Positions 44,017-55,187 are shown, counted from the first letter of the stretch. The stretch is DNA of 64,000 nt from Jilunia laotingensis (GCF_014385165.1 NZ_JACRTF010000001.1:124001-188000), one strand, 5' to 3'. The notes: generated from the sequence alone by a model not told the origin. Numbers and translations: made by a program.

Positions 44017-44104
44017 TCACCGATGAACACCCTGTTGATCACCGAGGAAGCCCCCCTTCATCACCGAGGAAGAGGTCGTTGATCACCGAGGTAAAAATAG
44101 GCTA
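44017..44104. repeat. Four tandem 22-bp repeats (core TCACCGAGGAAG)
   Basis: TCACCGA begins at 44017, 44039, 44061 and 44083, an exact 22-base period. Units 2 and 3 share TCACCGAGGAAG; units 1 and 4 are diverged, and a weak fifth copy may precede at about 43994. The array is GC-rich inside an AT-rich intergenic region, does not code (22 is not a multiple of 3), and has no CRISPR-like spacers. Role unknown. Confidence 0.85.
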
Positions 44105-44234
44105 TAATATACTTTGATTATCAATCATTTGGCTTTGCATAATTGATATTGCCACACAGAGATCAGCTAACGAAATTTATTGACATAATCCCTGCTGACA
44201 GGTCGGTATACGATCCACAGAAATTCGAATTCTT

Positions 44235-44849
44235 TCAACTTTGCAGTTTCACCGTAACTCCTTTGCCATTTTTGCTGCAACAAACACATTCTTTGCGCAA
44301 GGTTCTTTCCTTAAGATTGAAAATAAGTCCCGGATTAAAGTGCTGCCCGTTGATGCGGGTTTCAAAGTGTAAATGTTCTGTGGTAGCACGGCCGGTACGT
44401 CCTGTCAAAGCAATAGGCTGCCCAGCCAACACATAATCGCCACTCTCGACCAGATTCTTAACATTATGACTGTAAATAGTTTCAAGCCCTGTAGAGTGAC
44501 GAACTACTATCACATTGCCATAGGCGGCATAAGGTTTCGACATCCGCACAATACCACTGAACGCAGCACGGATGGTATCTCCGGCACAAGTCTTCAGATC
44601 GACCCCACTGTGCCCTCTCCGAGAGCCATAGCCTGAAATCACTTTCGCACCGGGCAAAGGAAAAGAATATTCATTTTCGGCTAAAGAATCAAGATGCAAT
44701 ATCAAACTATTGCCATCAGCGAATAATCCGGGAGTCGCTACCCGGATATGATTAATTTCCATATCCGAGAAACAAGGTTTCTCGGGTAAATCCACCTTCC
44801 CTACCATAGCAGCAAGGGTGCATATGATCCAAATCAATGTGTTTTCCAT
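44235..44849 (-). CDS. M23-family (LytM) metallopeptidase
   Basis: 204 residues with an N-terminal hydrophobic helix that may be a signal. Zinc ligands H80 and D84 in RRGHSGVDLK and H161 in EHLHFE, with the catalytic histidine H128 in IYSHNV: a complete M23 active site. It probably cuts peptidoglycan cross-links in the periplasm. It is the last gene of the hpt-to-M23 cluster, 42 bases behind the B3/B4 gene. Confidence 0.9.
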   Translation of the reverse strand: MENTLIWIICTLAAMVGKVDLPEKPCFSDMEINHIRVATPGLFADGNSLILHLDSLAENEYSFPLPGAKVISGYGSRRGHSGVDLKTCAGDTIRAAFSGIVRMSKPYAAYGNVIVVRHSTGLETIYSHNVKNLVESGDYVLAGQPIALTGRTGRATTEHLHFETRINGQHFNPGLIFNLKERTLRKECVCCSKNGKGVTVKLQS

Positions 44850-44891
44850 GTAATAAGATGATTGTATGTTTGAAATAATAAGATATTTGTA

Positions 44892-45557
44892 TCAGTCAAA
44901 AAACAAAATTTGTGCTTCTTCGGACGATGCATATTTCCTCAATAAGTTCTGAATCATGTCCGCAGCATCTTGAAGCCCTTCTTCCCCACTATAGCCATTG
45001 ACAATCGCCAATATATGAGTGGTCTCCAGTCCCATTTTGGTACGTTCATTATCACTGGTCGGAGTCCCGATCCCACCTGAAGCATCGCGATATACCGGGA
45101 GCCCTTCAATGTTCAACACCCCACGTCCGATTCCTTCGAATGGTTCACCGGGTTTACCGATACCTAGTTCCAAACAGGTTCCTTGAATCTTATCGGCATC
45201 AAAACCTCCGATGGAATATCCCGTACGCAGCGAAACAAGATTGATCAAGTCAACTAAAGTGTCAATCTGATACAAGTCGATACCGCGCATCAAACGACGG
45301 CGGAGCGCCTCAGCCGAAGGTCGGTAACGTCCTGGATCTTTTCCACATCGCTTATAAGCCTCACGTGTGGCTGCAATGGCCGGTTGTAACTTGATGTCCT
45401 CCATCTGGGTGGAAGTGGTCAGTTCTTTCGTAAAAGCAGCGATCTCTTCCCACAATCCTTCGCTGTATGCGGTGTTCTTTACCGCAGCATACACGGCAGC
45501 CCCTCTGAAACCGGGACATGCTTCCTTTATTTCTTTAGATACTGTAATTGTAAACAT
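44892..45557 (-). CDS. B3/B4 tRNA-binding-domain protein
   Basis: 221 residues from the ATG at 45557; the longer open frame is rejected because it overlaps pgeF. It resembles the B3/B4 domain of phenylalanyl-tRNA synthetase beta chains as a stand-alone protein (ACPGFRGAAVYAAV, RYRPSAEALRRR, GYSIGGFDADKI). In the synthetase this domain helps editing; stand-alone forms may edit mischarged tRNA, but this is not shown. It follows pgeF after five bases. Confidence 0.85.
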   Translation of the reverse strand: MFTITVSKEIKEACPGFRGAAVYAAVKNTAYSEGLWEEIAAFTKELTTSTQMEDIKLQPAIAATREAYKRCGKDPGRYRPSAEALRRRLMRGIDLYQIDTLVDLINLVSLRTGYSIGGFDADKIQGTCLELGIGKPGEPFEGIGRGVLNIEGLPVYRDASGGIGTPTSDNERTKMGLETTHILAIVNGYSGEEGLQDAADMIQNLLRKYASSEEAQILFFD

Positions 45558-45562
45558 AGTAG

Positions 45563-46372
45563 TTATTGTATCATTATTCCCGACAGGATACGACCGGATG
45601 CAATCCCCAACCGCCTGGCAGAGAAAAATTCTTCCTGTTGCCGATATGTACAGATGCCGGCAATCTCTATTTGGGAAGAAGGGACTCCGAAATCGAGTAA
45701 TTGCAGACGATTTGCCTCCCATAAATCGATATGTTGTTTCCTTGTTTCCGTATTGCGTCTGGAGATTCGCGACAGATCAAAGCCATTCCGCCTGAAAGCC
45801 TCAACCACTTCATCTCCCACTTCGAAGGCTTCCAAAGAGATACTTGGACCGATACATGCTATTACATCTTTGCCCTCCGTCCCATAAACGGCATACATCC
45901 GTTCTAAAGCATGGCCGACAATATAGTCCACCGTTCCTCTCCACCCGGCATGTACGGCAGCTACCGCCCGGTGTTGCGTGTCAAACAATAAAACAGGCAC
46001 ACAGTCGGCTGTAGAAATGCAAATGCAACAACCCGGTTCACAGGTCATTACGGTATCGATTCCTTCCAAACTCTCCATCTTTTCTTCTCCGGAAAGAGAT
46101 AGAAATGCTTCATTTACCACCAGCGACTTTACTCCATGAGTCTGATGAGGAATAATCAATTCACGAGGACGTTGAGGCATTGCCTCAAACAGACGTTCCT
46201 GATTCCGGCAAACATGATCGGCCTCATCACCGGCAAAAGGAGAGCAATTGAAAGTGGCATAAGTGCCTTCGCTGCATCCCCCAAACCGTGTGGTCACAAA
46301 ATGAAAAATGTCGGGATACACGCCAAGAGACCTGTATCCCAACATTCTTTTATCTTCAGTAAGCGAAATCAT
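45563..46372 (-). CDS. pgeF: Peptidoglycan editing factor PgeF (YfiH/laccase-domain)
   Basis: 269 residues with the CNF1/YfiH-like fold. [31 protein letters not shown] and [13 protein letters not shown] carry the conserved His/Cys metal site. Relatives act as purine nucleoside phosphorylases or remove wrong residues from peptidoglycan precursors; older records call it polyphenol oxidase. The start overlaps the obg stop by four bases (ATGA), so it is coupled to it. Confidence 0.9.
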   Translation of the reverse strand: MISLTEDKRMLGYRSLGVYPDIFHFVTTRFGGCSEGTYATFNCSPFAGDEADHVCRNQERLFEAMPQRPRELIIPHQTHGVKSLVVNEAFLSLSGEEKMESLEGIDTVMTCEPGCCICISTADCVPVLLFDTQHRAVAAVHAGWRGTVDYIVGHALERMYAVYGTEGKDVIACIGPSISLEAFEVGDEVVEAFRRNGFDLSRISRRNTETRKQHIDLWEANRLQLLDFGVPSSQIEIAGICTYRQQEEFFSARRLGIASGRILSGIMIQ

Positions 46373-47535
46373 TTCTCTTCCCAGTCTTCTTCTTCGTATT
46401 CGTAATCCAAGTCGTCACCGTCATCCCCCTCTTCATCTTCGTATTCATATTCGATATCTTCGTCCTCTCCCATATCGATCAGTTCCTGTTGCAACTTATT
46501 GACATCTTTCGGACGATGGACGATGGCTTCGATCTTATTACTTTCCTTATTAAGTTCTTCCCAGAGGATATCTTTCAATTCCGAAATTCCAAGACCCGAA
46601 ACGGAAGAAATAAAAACATGGGGAATACCTTCAGGAAGGGTCGGTTCGATCTCGTCCATCAACTCCTGATCGAGCATATCGCTTTTGGTGATGGCAAGTA
46701 CCCGTTGCTTGTCCAGCATCTCAGGGTTGAAAGTCCTCAGCTCGTTCAACAATATCTCGTATTCCTTACGAATATCGTCACTATCTGCCGGGACCATGAA
46801 AAGCAACAGAGAGTTACGTTCGATATGACGAAGGAAACGCAAGCCCAGTCCTTTGCCCTGGCTGGCACCTTCAATAATGCCGGGGATATCCGCCATCACG
46901 AATGATTTCCCCTCACGATAGGAAACAATTCCCAAATTAGGTTCCAAGGTGGTAAACGGATAATCGGCAATCTTAGGCTTAGCAGCAGAGATGGCTGAAA
47001 GTAAAGTCGACTTACCGGCATTAGGCAGACCGACCAGTCCGACATCCGCCAATAACTTCAACTCCATGATCACCGTCATCTCCTGCATCGGTTCACCCGG
47101 TTGGGCAAAACGCGGAGCTTGCCGGGTTGCTGTCTTAAAGTGCCAGTTACCTTGTCCACCGCGACCGCCTTTCAGGAGAATCACCTCCTGACCGTGTTCG
47201 GTCACATCACAGATATATTCTCCTGTCTCTGCATTATAAACGACTGTTCCACAAGGAACTTCAATCACTTTATCGGCACCGTCCTTACCGAAACTCCTGT
47301 TCTTGCTCCCCGATTCTCCGTGTCCCGCCAAAGCATGACGGTCGTACTTCAAATGGAGCAGTGTCCAGTAATTACGGTTACCGCGTAATATTATATGGCC
47401 TCCTCTTCCGCCATCGCCCCCGTCAGGACCGCCGTTAGGAACATATTTCTCACGCCTCATGTGCGTAGATCCTCTCCCGCCTTTACCCGAGCGACAGTAT
47501 ATCTTTACATAATCAACAAAATTCGATTCAGCCAT
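46369..47535 (-). CDS. obgE: Obg-family GTPase
   Basis: 388 residues. The glycine-rich Obg fold (about 1-158: [17 protein letters not shown]), the G-domain with [21 protein letters not shown] and TKSD, and a very acidic tail (about 350-385, mostly Asp, Glu and Tyr). Obg is an essential ribosome-assembly and stress GTPase. It is 20 bases behind adk. Confidence 0.96.
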   Translation of the reverse strand: MAESNFVDYVKIYCRSGKGGRGSTHMRREKYVPNGGPDGGDGGRGGHIILRGNRNYWTLLHLKYDRHALAGHGESGSKNRSFGKDGADKVIEVPCGTVVYNAETGEYICDVTEHGQEVILLKGGRGGQGNWHFKTATRQAPRFAQPGEPMQEMTVIMELKLLADVGLVGLPNAGKSTLLSAISAAKPKIADYPFTTLEPNLGIVSYREGKSFVMADIPGIIEGASQGKGLGLRFLRHIERNSLLLFMVPADSDDIRKEYEILLNELRTFNPEMLDKQRVLAITKSDMLDQELMDEIEPTLPEGIPHVFISSVSGLGISELKDILWEELNKESNKIEAIVHRPKDVNKLQQELIDMGEDEDIEYEYEDEEGDDGDDLDYEYEEEDWEEK

Positions 47536-47555
47536 TTCCTTCGCAATTTAATTAT

Positions 47556-48125
47556 TTAAATACTTTCGATAACCTTGCTGATGTCCTCAAAAATACCTTC
47601 CATCGTACCAAGACCGTGAATGTGCTGGTATTTACCTTCGCCCTTATAGAATTCTTTTAAAGGCGCGGTCTGAGTATTGTATACAACAAGACGTTTTTTG
47701 ATTGTCTCCTCGTTATCGTCAGCGCGGCCGGAATCCTTACCACGTTTGATCAACCGGGTCATCAGTTCCTCTTCCGGAACATCCAGGTCAAGCATCACGG
47801 AAATATCCTGTCCACGTTCTTTCAACATCACTTTCAACGCTTCAGCTTGCGGAATAGTTCTGGGGAAACCATCGAAAATCACCCCTTTGCTATCTTTAAA
47901 ACTATCGAATACGTTAGCCAGGATATCGATCATCAGGGCATCGGGAATCAATTGTCCCTGATCGATATAACTTTTAGCAGTTTTACCCAGTTCTGTGCCG
48001 TTCTTGATTTCTGCACGCAATACATCTCCTGTAGAGATGTGATTGATGCCATACTTCTCAACAATACGTTCGCTCTGTGTACCCTTTCCTGATCCGGGGG
48101 CACCGAAAATTACAATGTTCAACAT
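47556..48125 (-). CDS. adk: Adenylate kinase
   Basis: 189 residues. P-loop GAPGSGKGTQ (8-17), DGFPRT and the short lid region LIKRGKDSGRADDNEET without zinc cysteines, that is, the short form. It balances ATP, ADP and AMP. It is second in the cluster, 76 bases behind hpt. Confidence 0.97.
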   Translation of the reverse strand: MLNIVIFGAPGSGKGTQSERIVEKYGINHISTGDVLRAEIKNGTELGKTAKSYIDQGQLIPDALMIDILANVFDSFKDSKGVIFDGFPRTIPQAEALKVMLKERGQDISVMLDLDVPEEELMTRLIKRGKDSGRADDNEETIKKRLVVYNTQTAPLKEFYKGEGKYQHIHGLGTMEGIFEDISKVIESI

Positions 48126-48201
48126 CTTGTTAGTTATAATTTTAACGATTTACAATTTACCATTCTACTGGCAACACCTATTTATTTAATTTGTATTTGG
48201 A

Positions 48202-48738
48202 TCAATCCACAACGGTATAAATATCGGGGTAGTTACGTCCAAAGCCGTCATAATCCAGCCCGTACCCCACAATAAAATCGTTCGGAATACGCATAGCTAC
48301 GTATTCTATGTTTAAATCTATTTTCAACTTATCCGGTTTTACCAATAAGGAAGCAATATGAATTTCTTTAGGTCCGCGTGTCCCCAAGGTTTCCAGCAAC
48401 CGTTGCATCGTCAGTCCCGTATCTACAATGTCCTCCACAATGACAACCGTACGTCCCGAAAGATCTTCATTGATGCCGATCACCTCTTTTATCTTTCCGG
48501 TGGATGCTACTCCTTGGTAAGAAGCCAACTTTACAAAAGATATCTCACAAGGGATTGTGATGTTCTTCATCAGATCGGCCGTAAACATAAACGAACCATT
48601 CAGCACACTGAGAAACAAAGGATTCTTACCTGCCAAATCCCGATTGATTTCATTAGCCACACGAGTCACTTCTCTCTGAATATCCTGTCCTTTAATAGAA
48701 ACAGTAAATAATTTGTCTTTTATCTGAATGCTATCCAT
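48202..48738 (-). CDS. hpt: Hypoxanthine phosphoribosyltransferase
   Basis: 178 residues. The PRPP-binding signature VVIVEDIVDTGLTM is near residue 95, and the purine-binding end VGYGLDYDGFGRNYPDI fits HPRT. It salvages hypoxanthine and possibly guanine. It heads the hpt-adk-obg cluster; a -7 box TATTTTTG on the minus strand (48772-48765) is a likely promoter. Confidence 0.94.
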   Translation of the reverse strand: MDSIQIKDKLFTVSIKGQDIQREVTRVANEINRDLAGKNPLFLSVLNGSFMFTADLMKNITIPCEISFVKLASYQGVASTGKIKEVIGINEDLSGRTVVIVEDIVDTGLTMQRLLETLGTRGPKEIHIASLLVKPDKLKIDLNIEYVAMRIPNDFIVGYGLDYDGFGRNYPDIYTVVD

Positions 48739-48835
48739 AACCGGTAGTTTAAAAAAGTTGGATGCAAAAATACAATTTTTATTCCAGTCTGATGGGCTAA
48801 CAGGTTAGAAAAATCGCCCCGTCCTATAAAATCAG

Positions 48836-48869
48836 TCAAAAAAAAGGGTGACTTCCCAGAGCCACCCTT
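48836..48869 (-). terminator. Terminator of the nuo operon
   Basis: On the minus strand AAGGGTG pairs with CACCCTT around a 12-base loop, followed by a run of eight or more T. It lies about 30 bases after the nuoN stop. Confidence 0.85.
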
Positions 48870-48900
48870 ATAAACTAATATCGCATAAATCACTTGCGGA

Positions 48901-50343
48901 CTACATTCCAAATGCAAATTTATCAATCGTCTGATAAACGATGCTCGCTATTCCCAAACCTACAATTCCTAACACGCAAATAGCCAAACTGATGCGGGTA
49001 CATGCATCGCTCCGGAAAGTTGGAATAGGATTTTCGGACGGTGTGATATACATGGTCTTTACAATGAGCAAATAGTAATAGAGTGAGATCACCGTATTGA
49101 TCAACGCAATGAAAACCAGCAAATGGAATCCGGCCTGAAAAGCAGACATGAAAATAAAGAATTTGGAGAAGAATCCGGCAAATGGTGGGATACCTGCCAA
49201 CGAGAACAGGAACAGGGTCATAACAAATGCCAGTTTCGGATTGGTCTTGTAAAGCCCGGCATATTCCTCAATCGTAAATTTATGGCTACGCAGTGCAACA
49301 ATGGTAATCACGGCAAAGACTCCTAAATTAGCTGCTGCATAAACCAACACATAATATACCAATGCAGACATGCCCGAGGCAGTACCGCCAATGACTCCCA
49401 ACATAATATATCCGGCTTGTGAGATACTGGAGAATGCCATTAACCGTTTCAGGTTTTGCTGCCGCAGAGCAAATAGATTGGCAATCGTGATGGACACGAT
49501 CGTAATCCAATAGAGTACTTCCTGCCAATCGGCCATCATCGGAGCAAACACTTTAATCAAAACAGTTAACAACACAAATGCAGCAGAACCTTTGGAGATC
49601 ACACTCAGATAAGCAGTTACCACACTGGGCGCACCTTCATATACATCGGCCGTCCACAGATGGAAAGGCACCAAGGAAAGCTTGAAGCCCATACCGGTAA
49701 AGAAAAAGACGAAAGCCATCACCTGAAGCATGTTCCCATCGATATGCGCAGGCAGGTCATCAAAATAAAGCGTACCGCAGGTTCCGTAAATCATCGAAAG
49801 CCCGAACAATAGCAAGGCACTACTAAAAAGTGCGGTCAGGATATACTTTGCTCCTGCCTCGGCCGAATGGTGACGATACTTATCGAAGGCTACCAACGCT
49901 GCCATCGGAACACTTGCCGTTTCCAATCCGATGAAGAACATCAGAAAATGTCCAGCGGAAATCATCAGATACATTCCCAACAGCGTACAGAGAGTCATGA
50001 TATAAAACTCCCCACGTTTGATAGCGGTATCTTCCAGTTTGAGCCATTCGGCAGCCATGAAGAAAACAACCACCGTACCGATATTCAGTACAGCCTTGAT
50101 AATGGTCTGCATGGGGGTATACTGGTACATTCCGCCAAAAGCTTCCAAATTGCCGGCAACCGGCACAAGGTTGATCACCGTATGTATAATCATCAGTACA
50201 ACCGGCAGTATGGTGGCGAAACGTGCCTGTCCGGGAGAATAGCGTTTCTCCGGATTCATAAACAAGTCTGCCAGAAAAACTATTAAGATAACTGCCACTA
50301 ACGACAGTTCCTCTTTCATATATAAGAATTGCGAATAATCCAT
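48901..50343 (-). CDS. nuoN: NADH-quinone oxidoreductase subunit N
   Basis: 480 residues with about 14 membrane helices of the antiporter-like type (proton-pumping arm). [24 protein letters not shown] holds the conserved helix-7/8 lysine-histidine region. It is the last gene of the nuo operon, 37 bases behind nuoM. Confidence 0.95.
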   Translation of the reverse strand: MDYSQFLYMKEELSLVAVILIVFLADLFMNPEKRYSPGQARFATILPVVLMIIHTVINLVPVAGNLEAFGGMYQYTPMQTIIKAVLNIGTVVVFFMAAEWLKLEDTAIKRGEFYIMTLCTLLGMYLMISAGHFLMFFIGLETASVPMAALVAFDKYRHHSAEAGAKYILTALFSSALLLFGLSMIYGTCGTLYFDDLPAHIDGNMLQVMAFVFFFTGMGFKLSLVPFHLWTADVYEGAPSVVTAYLSVISKGSAAFVLLTVLIKVFAPMMADWQEVLYWITIVSITIANLFALRQQNLKRLMAFSSISQAGYIMLGVIGGTASGMSALVYYVLVYAAANLGVFAVITIVALRSHKFTIEEYAGLYKTNPKLAFVMTLFLFSLAGIPPFAGFFSKFFIFMSAFQAGFHLLVFIALINTVISLYYYLLIVKTMYITPSENPIPTFRSDACTRISLAICVLGIVGLGIASIVYQTIDKFAFGM

Positions 50344-50380
50344 TTCTTTAATGATTAACGAGTTAATGATAAATGACCGG

Positions 50381-51865
50381 TCAAGGTATCAGGTTAGACA
50401 CTACGGGAAGCACACTCTCGCTGATCATATCACTGATCCAGAAAGGTGCCAAACCAATGCCAGCCACACAAACAATCAGGCAGATAACTGCAAAACGTTC
50501 ATCCCAGGTTGCATCCGTCAGTTCCAGGTGATGCTTGTTGGTACAAGTCCCATAAAGAATCTTACCTACCAGACGAAGTATGTAAACCGCTGTTATTACG
50601 ATCGAAGTACATGCTATGATGGTCAGTGTACGATGGAATACATCAAAGTTTTGGAAAGACCCTACGAAGATGGTCATTTCGGCAACAAAACCGCTTAACC
50701 CCGGTAAACCCAAGTTGGCAAGTCCGGCAATCACATAGCAGACTGAAAGGAATGGCATGATCTTCATCAGTCCGCTCAACTCCCGGACATCACGGGTATG
50801 AGTACGTCCATAGATCATACCGATAAGGGCAAAGAATAATGCCGTCATCAAGCCATGACTCAGCATTTGGAGTACCGCCCCGGTACATGCCGTCTGATTC
50901 ATCATCAGAATGGCAAAGAGGACGAGTCCGCAATGGGATACGGAAGAGTAGGCGTTGATGTACTTCAAGTCGGTTTGCACACAAGCGGAGAAAGCACCGT
51001 AGACAACAGAAATGCCTGTCAGAATCAGGAATATCCAGCTCAGCTCATTGGCAGCCTCGGGCATCAGATACATGGCGATGCGGAAACATCCGTATCCCCC
51101 CAGTTTCATCAATACTCCGGCGTGAAGCATGGAAACGGCAGTCGGTGCAGAAGCATGACCGTCAGGGCTCCACGTATGAAAAGGAAACAAAGCTCCCAAA
51201 ACACCGAATCCCAAAAAAGTGAGCGGAAACCAGATACATTGCTGTGCAAAAGGAATGCTATGCAATCGGGCTATTTCAAGGATATTCATGGTAGTTGCAC
51301 CTGAACCGAAATAGATGCCTAGAATGCCAATCAACAAAAAGGCGGAACCTCCCATCAACATCAAGGTCAGTTTCATAGCGGCATATTCCTTACGTCCCGA
51401 ACCCCACACACCGATCAGGAGATACATCGGAATAAGTGCAATCTCATAAAACATGAACATCGTGAACAGGTCGATAGAGATAAAGAAACCGAATACCCCC
51501 ATGGAAAGCAGCGTGAACCACAAGAAGTATTCTTTCGTCAGCGGCTGCAACCGCCAAGAAGCAAAAGTACCCGTAAAAACGATGACCGCTGAGAGCAGCA
51601 ACATGGCAACAGAGATGCCATCGACTCCTACGGAATAGGAAATATGAAGTGGCGCATACCACACGGTATCAGCCCGGAAAAGCATTTCGGCCGTGTCACC
51701 CCCGGCACGTGCCTGTAAATACCCCACCGTAAGTGCAATGGCGGAAACAAGTAGTGCGGAAGCACCAATGACCATCACCGTACGTATTTGTGCTATATTG
51801 CGGCTCAACCAAAGTCCAAGCAGCATCAACAGGGGAATGAGTACGAAAATTGATAAAATATTCAT
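50381..51865 (-). CDS. nuoM: NADH-quinone oxidoreductase subunit M
   Basis: 494 residues, antiporter-like membrane subunit. [19 protein letters not shown] contains the TM5 glutamate, and [24 protein letters not shown] the TM7/8 signature. Part of the proton-pumping arm of complex I. Confidence 0.96.
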   Translation of the reverse strand: MNILSIFVLIPLLMLLGLWLSRNIAQIRTVMVIGASALLVSAIALTVGYLQARAGGDTAEMLFRADTVWYAPLHISYSVGVDGISVAMLLLSAVIVFTGTFASWRLQPLTKEYFLWFTLLSMGVFGFFISIDLFTMFMFYEIALIPMYLLIGVWGSGRKEYAAMKLTLMLMGGSAFLLIGILGIYFGSGATTMNILEIARLHSIPFAQQCIWFPLTFLGFGVLGALFPFHTWSPDGHASAPTAVSMLHAGVLMKLGGYGCFRIAMYLMPEAANELSWIFLILTGISVVYGAFSACVQTDLKYINAYSSVSHCGLVLFAILMMNQTACTGAVLQMLSHGLMTALFFALIGMIYGRTHTRDVRELSGLMKIMPFLSVCYVIAGLANLGLPGLSGFVAEMTIFVGSFQNFDVFHRTLTIIACTSIVITAVYILRLVGKILYGTCTNKHHLELTDATWDERFAVICLIVCVAGIGLAPFWISDMISESVLPVVSNLIP

Positions 51866-51893
51866 AGCTTATTTACTAATTACAAGTTACTGT

Positions 51894-53783
51894 TTAGAGA
51901 ATCAACAGGAGTATCAATGCCAATGCCCCGCAAAGGAACACATAAGCATATTGTTGTACCTGCCCGCTTTGCAAACCACGGATGGAATCACTGGCTGCAT
52001 TGGCTGCCCATGCCATAAAGTCAAACGTTCCGTCAACAACATGACGGTCGAACCAGGCAATGGGACGGGAAATACAACGGAAGATAATCCGATGAGTGAT
52101 AAACTGGTAAACCTCATCTATGTAAAAACGGTGATAAGCGGCCGTCCACAAACCTGAGAAACGACGTTGCAAACTATCGGCCAGTTGCTGGCGTGGACTG
52201 AGATACATGCAAGTAGCAACCGCAATGGAAGCAAGGGCTATCACCACACTGGTAGTCGCTATCGCTGCATCGAGATGAATCGTATAGCTTTCTCCGTTTG
52301 AAGAGATGAAGTGCCCGAAAGGAATAAATCCACCCACACAAGTCACTATCGCCAGAAAAATTAATGGAATAGTCATCGCCAATGGGCTTTCATGAGGTTT
52401 ATGAGCAGCATGAAGCTCTTTATTTTCTTTTCCCCAGAAAATTCCATAATAGAGACGGAACATATAGAAAGCGGTCATCGCAGCAATTACCGTCATAATC
52501 CAGCCCATCACCGGACTGAACTGGAAACAAGCCGTCAGTATCTCATCTTTCGAGAAGAAACCGGAGAAAGGAGGAATACCTGAAATAGCCAGACAGGCAA
52601 TTAAAAAAGTAATATGCGTGACAGGCATGTATTTCCGCAAGCCTCCCATAGCCGACATCTCATTAGAGTGGACGGCATGAATGATACTACCTGCACCCAG
52701 GAACAGAAGTGCTTTAAACATGGCGTGTGTGAAAAGGTGGAACATGGAAGCCATGTAACCCAACCCACCGTGATGCGGATTCATGGAAGTACAAACTCCT
52801 AATGCCACAATCATAAACCCGATCTGTGAAATGGTAGAGAAGGCAAGCACACGTTTGATGTCGCTCTGCACACATGCCACCGATGCCGCATAAAAAGCGG
52901 TAAACGCACCTACATAAGCTATCCAATGCAATACATCGGGCGCATAAGCAATAAACAAGGGGAACATGCGAGCCACCAGATAAACACCCGCAACAACCAT
53001 CGTTGCTGCATGAATCAGCGCGCTGACCGGTGTAGGGCCTTCCATAGCATCGGGCAACCAAATGTGCAACGGGAACATGGCACTCTTTCCGGCACCTCCC
53101 ACAAACATCAGTCCCAACGCTAACGGCAACATCGAAGCACCACCGCTAATCAACGAAACCGTATCCGGTGTAAACCCGAACGTGCCTCCATAATATCCGT
53201 AAATCAAAATACCGATAAGGAAGCCTAAATCGGCAAAACGGGTCACGATGAAAGCTTTCTTGCTTGCAGCAATGGCAGCCGGTTTGGTATAATAAAAACC
53301 GATAAGCAGGTAAGAGGATACTCCCACCAACTCCCAGAACAGATACATCTGGAAAATATTGGTAGCTACCACCAATCCCAACATAGACATAGTGAAGAGG
53401 CTCAGGAAAGCATAATAACGCTGAAATCCCTTCTCCCCCTTCATGTAGCCGAAAGAATAAATGTGTACCATCAGTGAAACGGTGGAAATGACTATCAGCA
53501 TCATCACCGAAATAGGATCAATCAAAATACCCAGATTGAATGTCAATGTTTCAGAGAACGGCAGCCATTCAATATTATAAGGTATAAGCGTAGCAAATGT
53601 GCCGTCTTCCAGTCGTGGAGCTGAAAAATATTGTACGGCAACCGCATACGACAATACTGCCACCACTCCCAGCACCGAAGTGCCGATGATACCGGCCGTA
53701 CGATGTGTCATCCACTTTCCTCCGATACCTAGCAGAAGGAAGGAGAAGAAAGGAAGAAGGAGTATAAAAATAGTATATTCCAT
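51894..53783 (-). CDS. nuoL: NADH-quinone oxidoreductase subunit L
   Basis: 629 residues. MFPLHIWLPDAMEGPTPVSALIHAATMVVAGVYL is the diagnostic NuoL/MrpA core, with MYLFWELVGVSSYLLIGFYY before it. The C-terminal lateral helix and last membrane anchor are present. The most distal proton channel of complex I. Confidence 0.96.
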   Translation of the reverse strand: MEYTIFILLLPFFSFLLLGIGGKWMTHRTAGIIGTSVLGVVAVLSYAVAVQYFSAPRLEDGTFATLIPYNIEWLPFSETLTFNLGILIDPISVMMLIVISTVSLMVHIYSFGYMKGEKGFQRYYAFLSLFTMSMLGLVVATNIFQMYLFWELVGVSSYLLIGFYYTKPAAIAASKKAFIVTRFADLGFLIGILIYGYYGGTFGFTPDTVSLISGGASMLPLALGLMFVGGAGKSAMFPLHIWLPDAMEGPTPVSALIHAATMVVAGVYLVARMFPLFIAYAPDVLHWIAYVGAFTAFYAASVACVQSDIKRVLAFSTISQIGFMIVALGVCTSMNPHHGGLGYMASMFHLFTHAMFKALLFLGAGSIIHAVHSNEMSAMGGLRKYMPVTHITFLIACLAISGIPPFSGFFSKDEILTACFQFSPVMGWIMTVIAAMTAFYMFRLYYGIFWGKENKELHAAHKPHESPLAMTIPLIFLAIVTCVGGFIPFGHFISSNGESYTIHLDAAIATTSVVIALASIAVATCMYLSPRQQLADSLQRRFSGLWTAAYHRFYIDEVYQFITHRIIFRCISRPIAWFDRHVVDGTFDFMAWAANAASDSIRGLQSGQVQQYAYVFLCGALALILLLIL

Positions 53784-53816
53784 ATCTTTTTAATTATTCA
53801 TTATTCATTACTTAGT

Positions 53817-54128
53817 TTACCATTTCATATCATCGAGTTTCTTCACCTGGATGCTTCGGATATTCCGGTAAATATTGATCATAATCGCAATGGCAATGGC
53901 CGTCTCCGCGGCTGAAATGGCGATGGAGAACAACGCGAAGAAATATCCTTCCAGACCGTCCGGGAAGAGGAAACGGTTGAACACGGCAAAGTTGATATCG
54001 GTGGCATTAAGCATCAATTCGACGGAAATCAAAATTGCCAACGTGTTACGACGTGTAAAGAAGCCGTAGATTCCGGCAAACATCATAATGGTAGAAACCA
54101 CCAGATAGTATTCCATGTGTATCATCAT
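53817..54128 (-). CDS. nuoK: NADH-quinone oxidoreductase subunit K
   Basis: 103 residues with three membrane helices; LISVELMLNATDINF holds the essential TM2 glutamate. The start may be 54128 or the ATG at 54116 (MEYYLVVSTI). It lies 12 bases behind nuoJ. Confidence 0.95.
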   Translation of the reverse strand: MMIHMEYYLVVSTIMMFAGIYGFFTRRNTLAILISVELMLNATDINFAVFNRFLFPDGLEGYFFALFSIAISAAETAIAIAIMINIYRNIRSIQVKKLDDMKW

Positions 54129-54140
54129 ATCTCTTTCCTC

Positions 54141-54653
54141 CTATCTTTTACGTGCAATTAACAATCCGCCCACGATACAAGCCAATAGCAGAATGCTGAC
54201 TGCCTCGAAAGGTAATATATATCCATACTTATCGCCGGACAGCAATGCGTGTCCAATGGTTTTTATAGTTATCTCCACCGGTTCGGGATCTCCTGTCGGG
54301 ACAAAGCGGTGAGTCAAGGTAATGAACAGTACAATGATTGCACCGGCTACCGTCGTACCCAGTCCCGCCAGCCATTTACCGCGTTTCAACCGTTCGTCAC
54401 GATCGCCTTCTCCACTGGTCAGCAGGATGGAGAATACATAGAGTACTACGATACCACCGGCATATACCATCATCTGTACCGAAGCCAGAAATGTGTACCC
54501 CAACAGGAAATAGATACCTGCCGTGCCGAAAAGCACAAAAAGCAGGTAAGTGGCGGAACGCACGATGCGCTGCGTCGTCACCGTCAGGATGCACATCACT
54601 GAAATGAATGCTGCCAGGAAATAAAATACAACTGTTTCAAGAGTTAGTTCCAT
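54141..54653 (-). CDS. nuoJ: NADH-quinone oxidoreductase subunit J
   Basis: 170 residues, five membrane helices. RSATYLLFVLFGTAGIYFLLGYTFLASVQMMVYAGGIVVLYVF is the conserved TM3 region (quoted in parts: FLASVQMMVYAGG). Membrane-arm subunit of complex I. Confidence 0.95.
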   Translation of the reverse strand: MELTLETVVFYFLAAFISVMCILTVTTQRIVRSATYLLFVLFGTAGIYFLLGYTFLASVQMMVYAGGIVVLYVFSILLTSGEGDRDERLKRGKWLAGLGTTVAGAIIVLFITLTHRFVPTGDPEPVEITIKTIGHALLSGDKYGYILPFEAVSILLLACIVGGLLIARKR

Positions 54654-54674
54654 GTTATATTTACATATTACGAA

Positions 54675-55187
54675 TTACAAATTACTTGGATTGCCCGCTG
54701 AGGGAGCAACGGTTTTCTTTTTCTCTTCGACATGACTACCTTCATGGTTCAGCTTCAGCACAAGTTTTGAACGGTCGAAAACGGCATGTTCAAAATTCTG
54801 GTCGAACGTAATGGCGTCATGCGGACAAGCGTTGACACAGAGCTGGCAAAAGATGCACGAGCCCAAATCATATTCATACCGGGCTAGTATTTTCTTCTTC
54901 TTTCCGTCTTCGGTCTCAATGGTTTCACTGATCACACGGATCGTGTCGTTCGGGCAAGCGTTCTGGCACAAACCACAAGCAATACAATGATGCTCATTAG
55001 CAGCATTGTGGGGCATCGTCAACGTACCACGGAAGCGATCGAACATTTTCAGTTCTTTCCGGTTTTCGGGATATTGCTCCGTCACTTTCTTGCGGAAGTA
55101 CACCTTGATGGAGGTTTTCATACCGATCAGCAAACTACCGACAGCATGGGTTAACCCTCCTAAATATGTATATTCTTCATTTTTCAT
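54675..55187 (-). CDS. nuoI: NADH-quinone oxidoreductase subunit I (2 x 4Fe-4S)
   Basis: 170 residues from the ATG at 55187 (the frame to 55193 would need TTG). Two ferredoxin motifs, CIACGLCQNACP (C68, C71, C74, C78) and CIFCQLCVNACP (C111, C114, C117, C121), bind clusters N6a and N6b. They would pass electrons toward NuoB. Confidence 0.96.
   Translation of the reverse strand: MKNEEYTYLGGLTHAVGSLLIGMKTSIKVYFRKKVTEQYPENRKELKMFDRFRGTLTMPHNAANEHHCIACGLCQNACPNDTIRVISETIETEDGKKKKILARYEYDLGSCIFCQLCVNACPHDAITFDQNFEHAVFDRSKLVLKLNHEGSHVEEKKKTVAPSAGNPSNL

Noticed and set aside
44017..44104. Repeat array as CRISPR or coding repeat
   Set aside because: Unit is 22 bases without true spacers and the period is not divisible by three.
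45558..45722. Long N-terminal extension of the B3/B4 protein
   Set aside because: It overlaps the 3' end of pgeF; the ATG at 45557 gives the normal family start.
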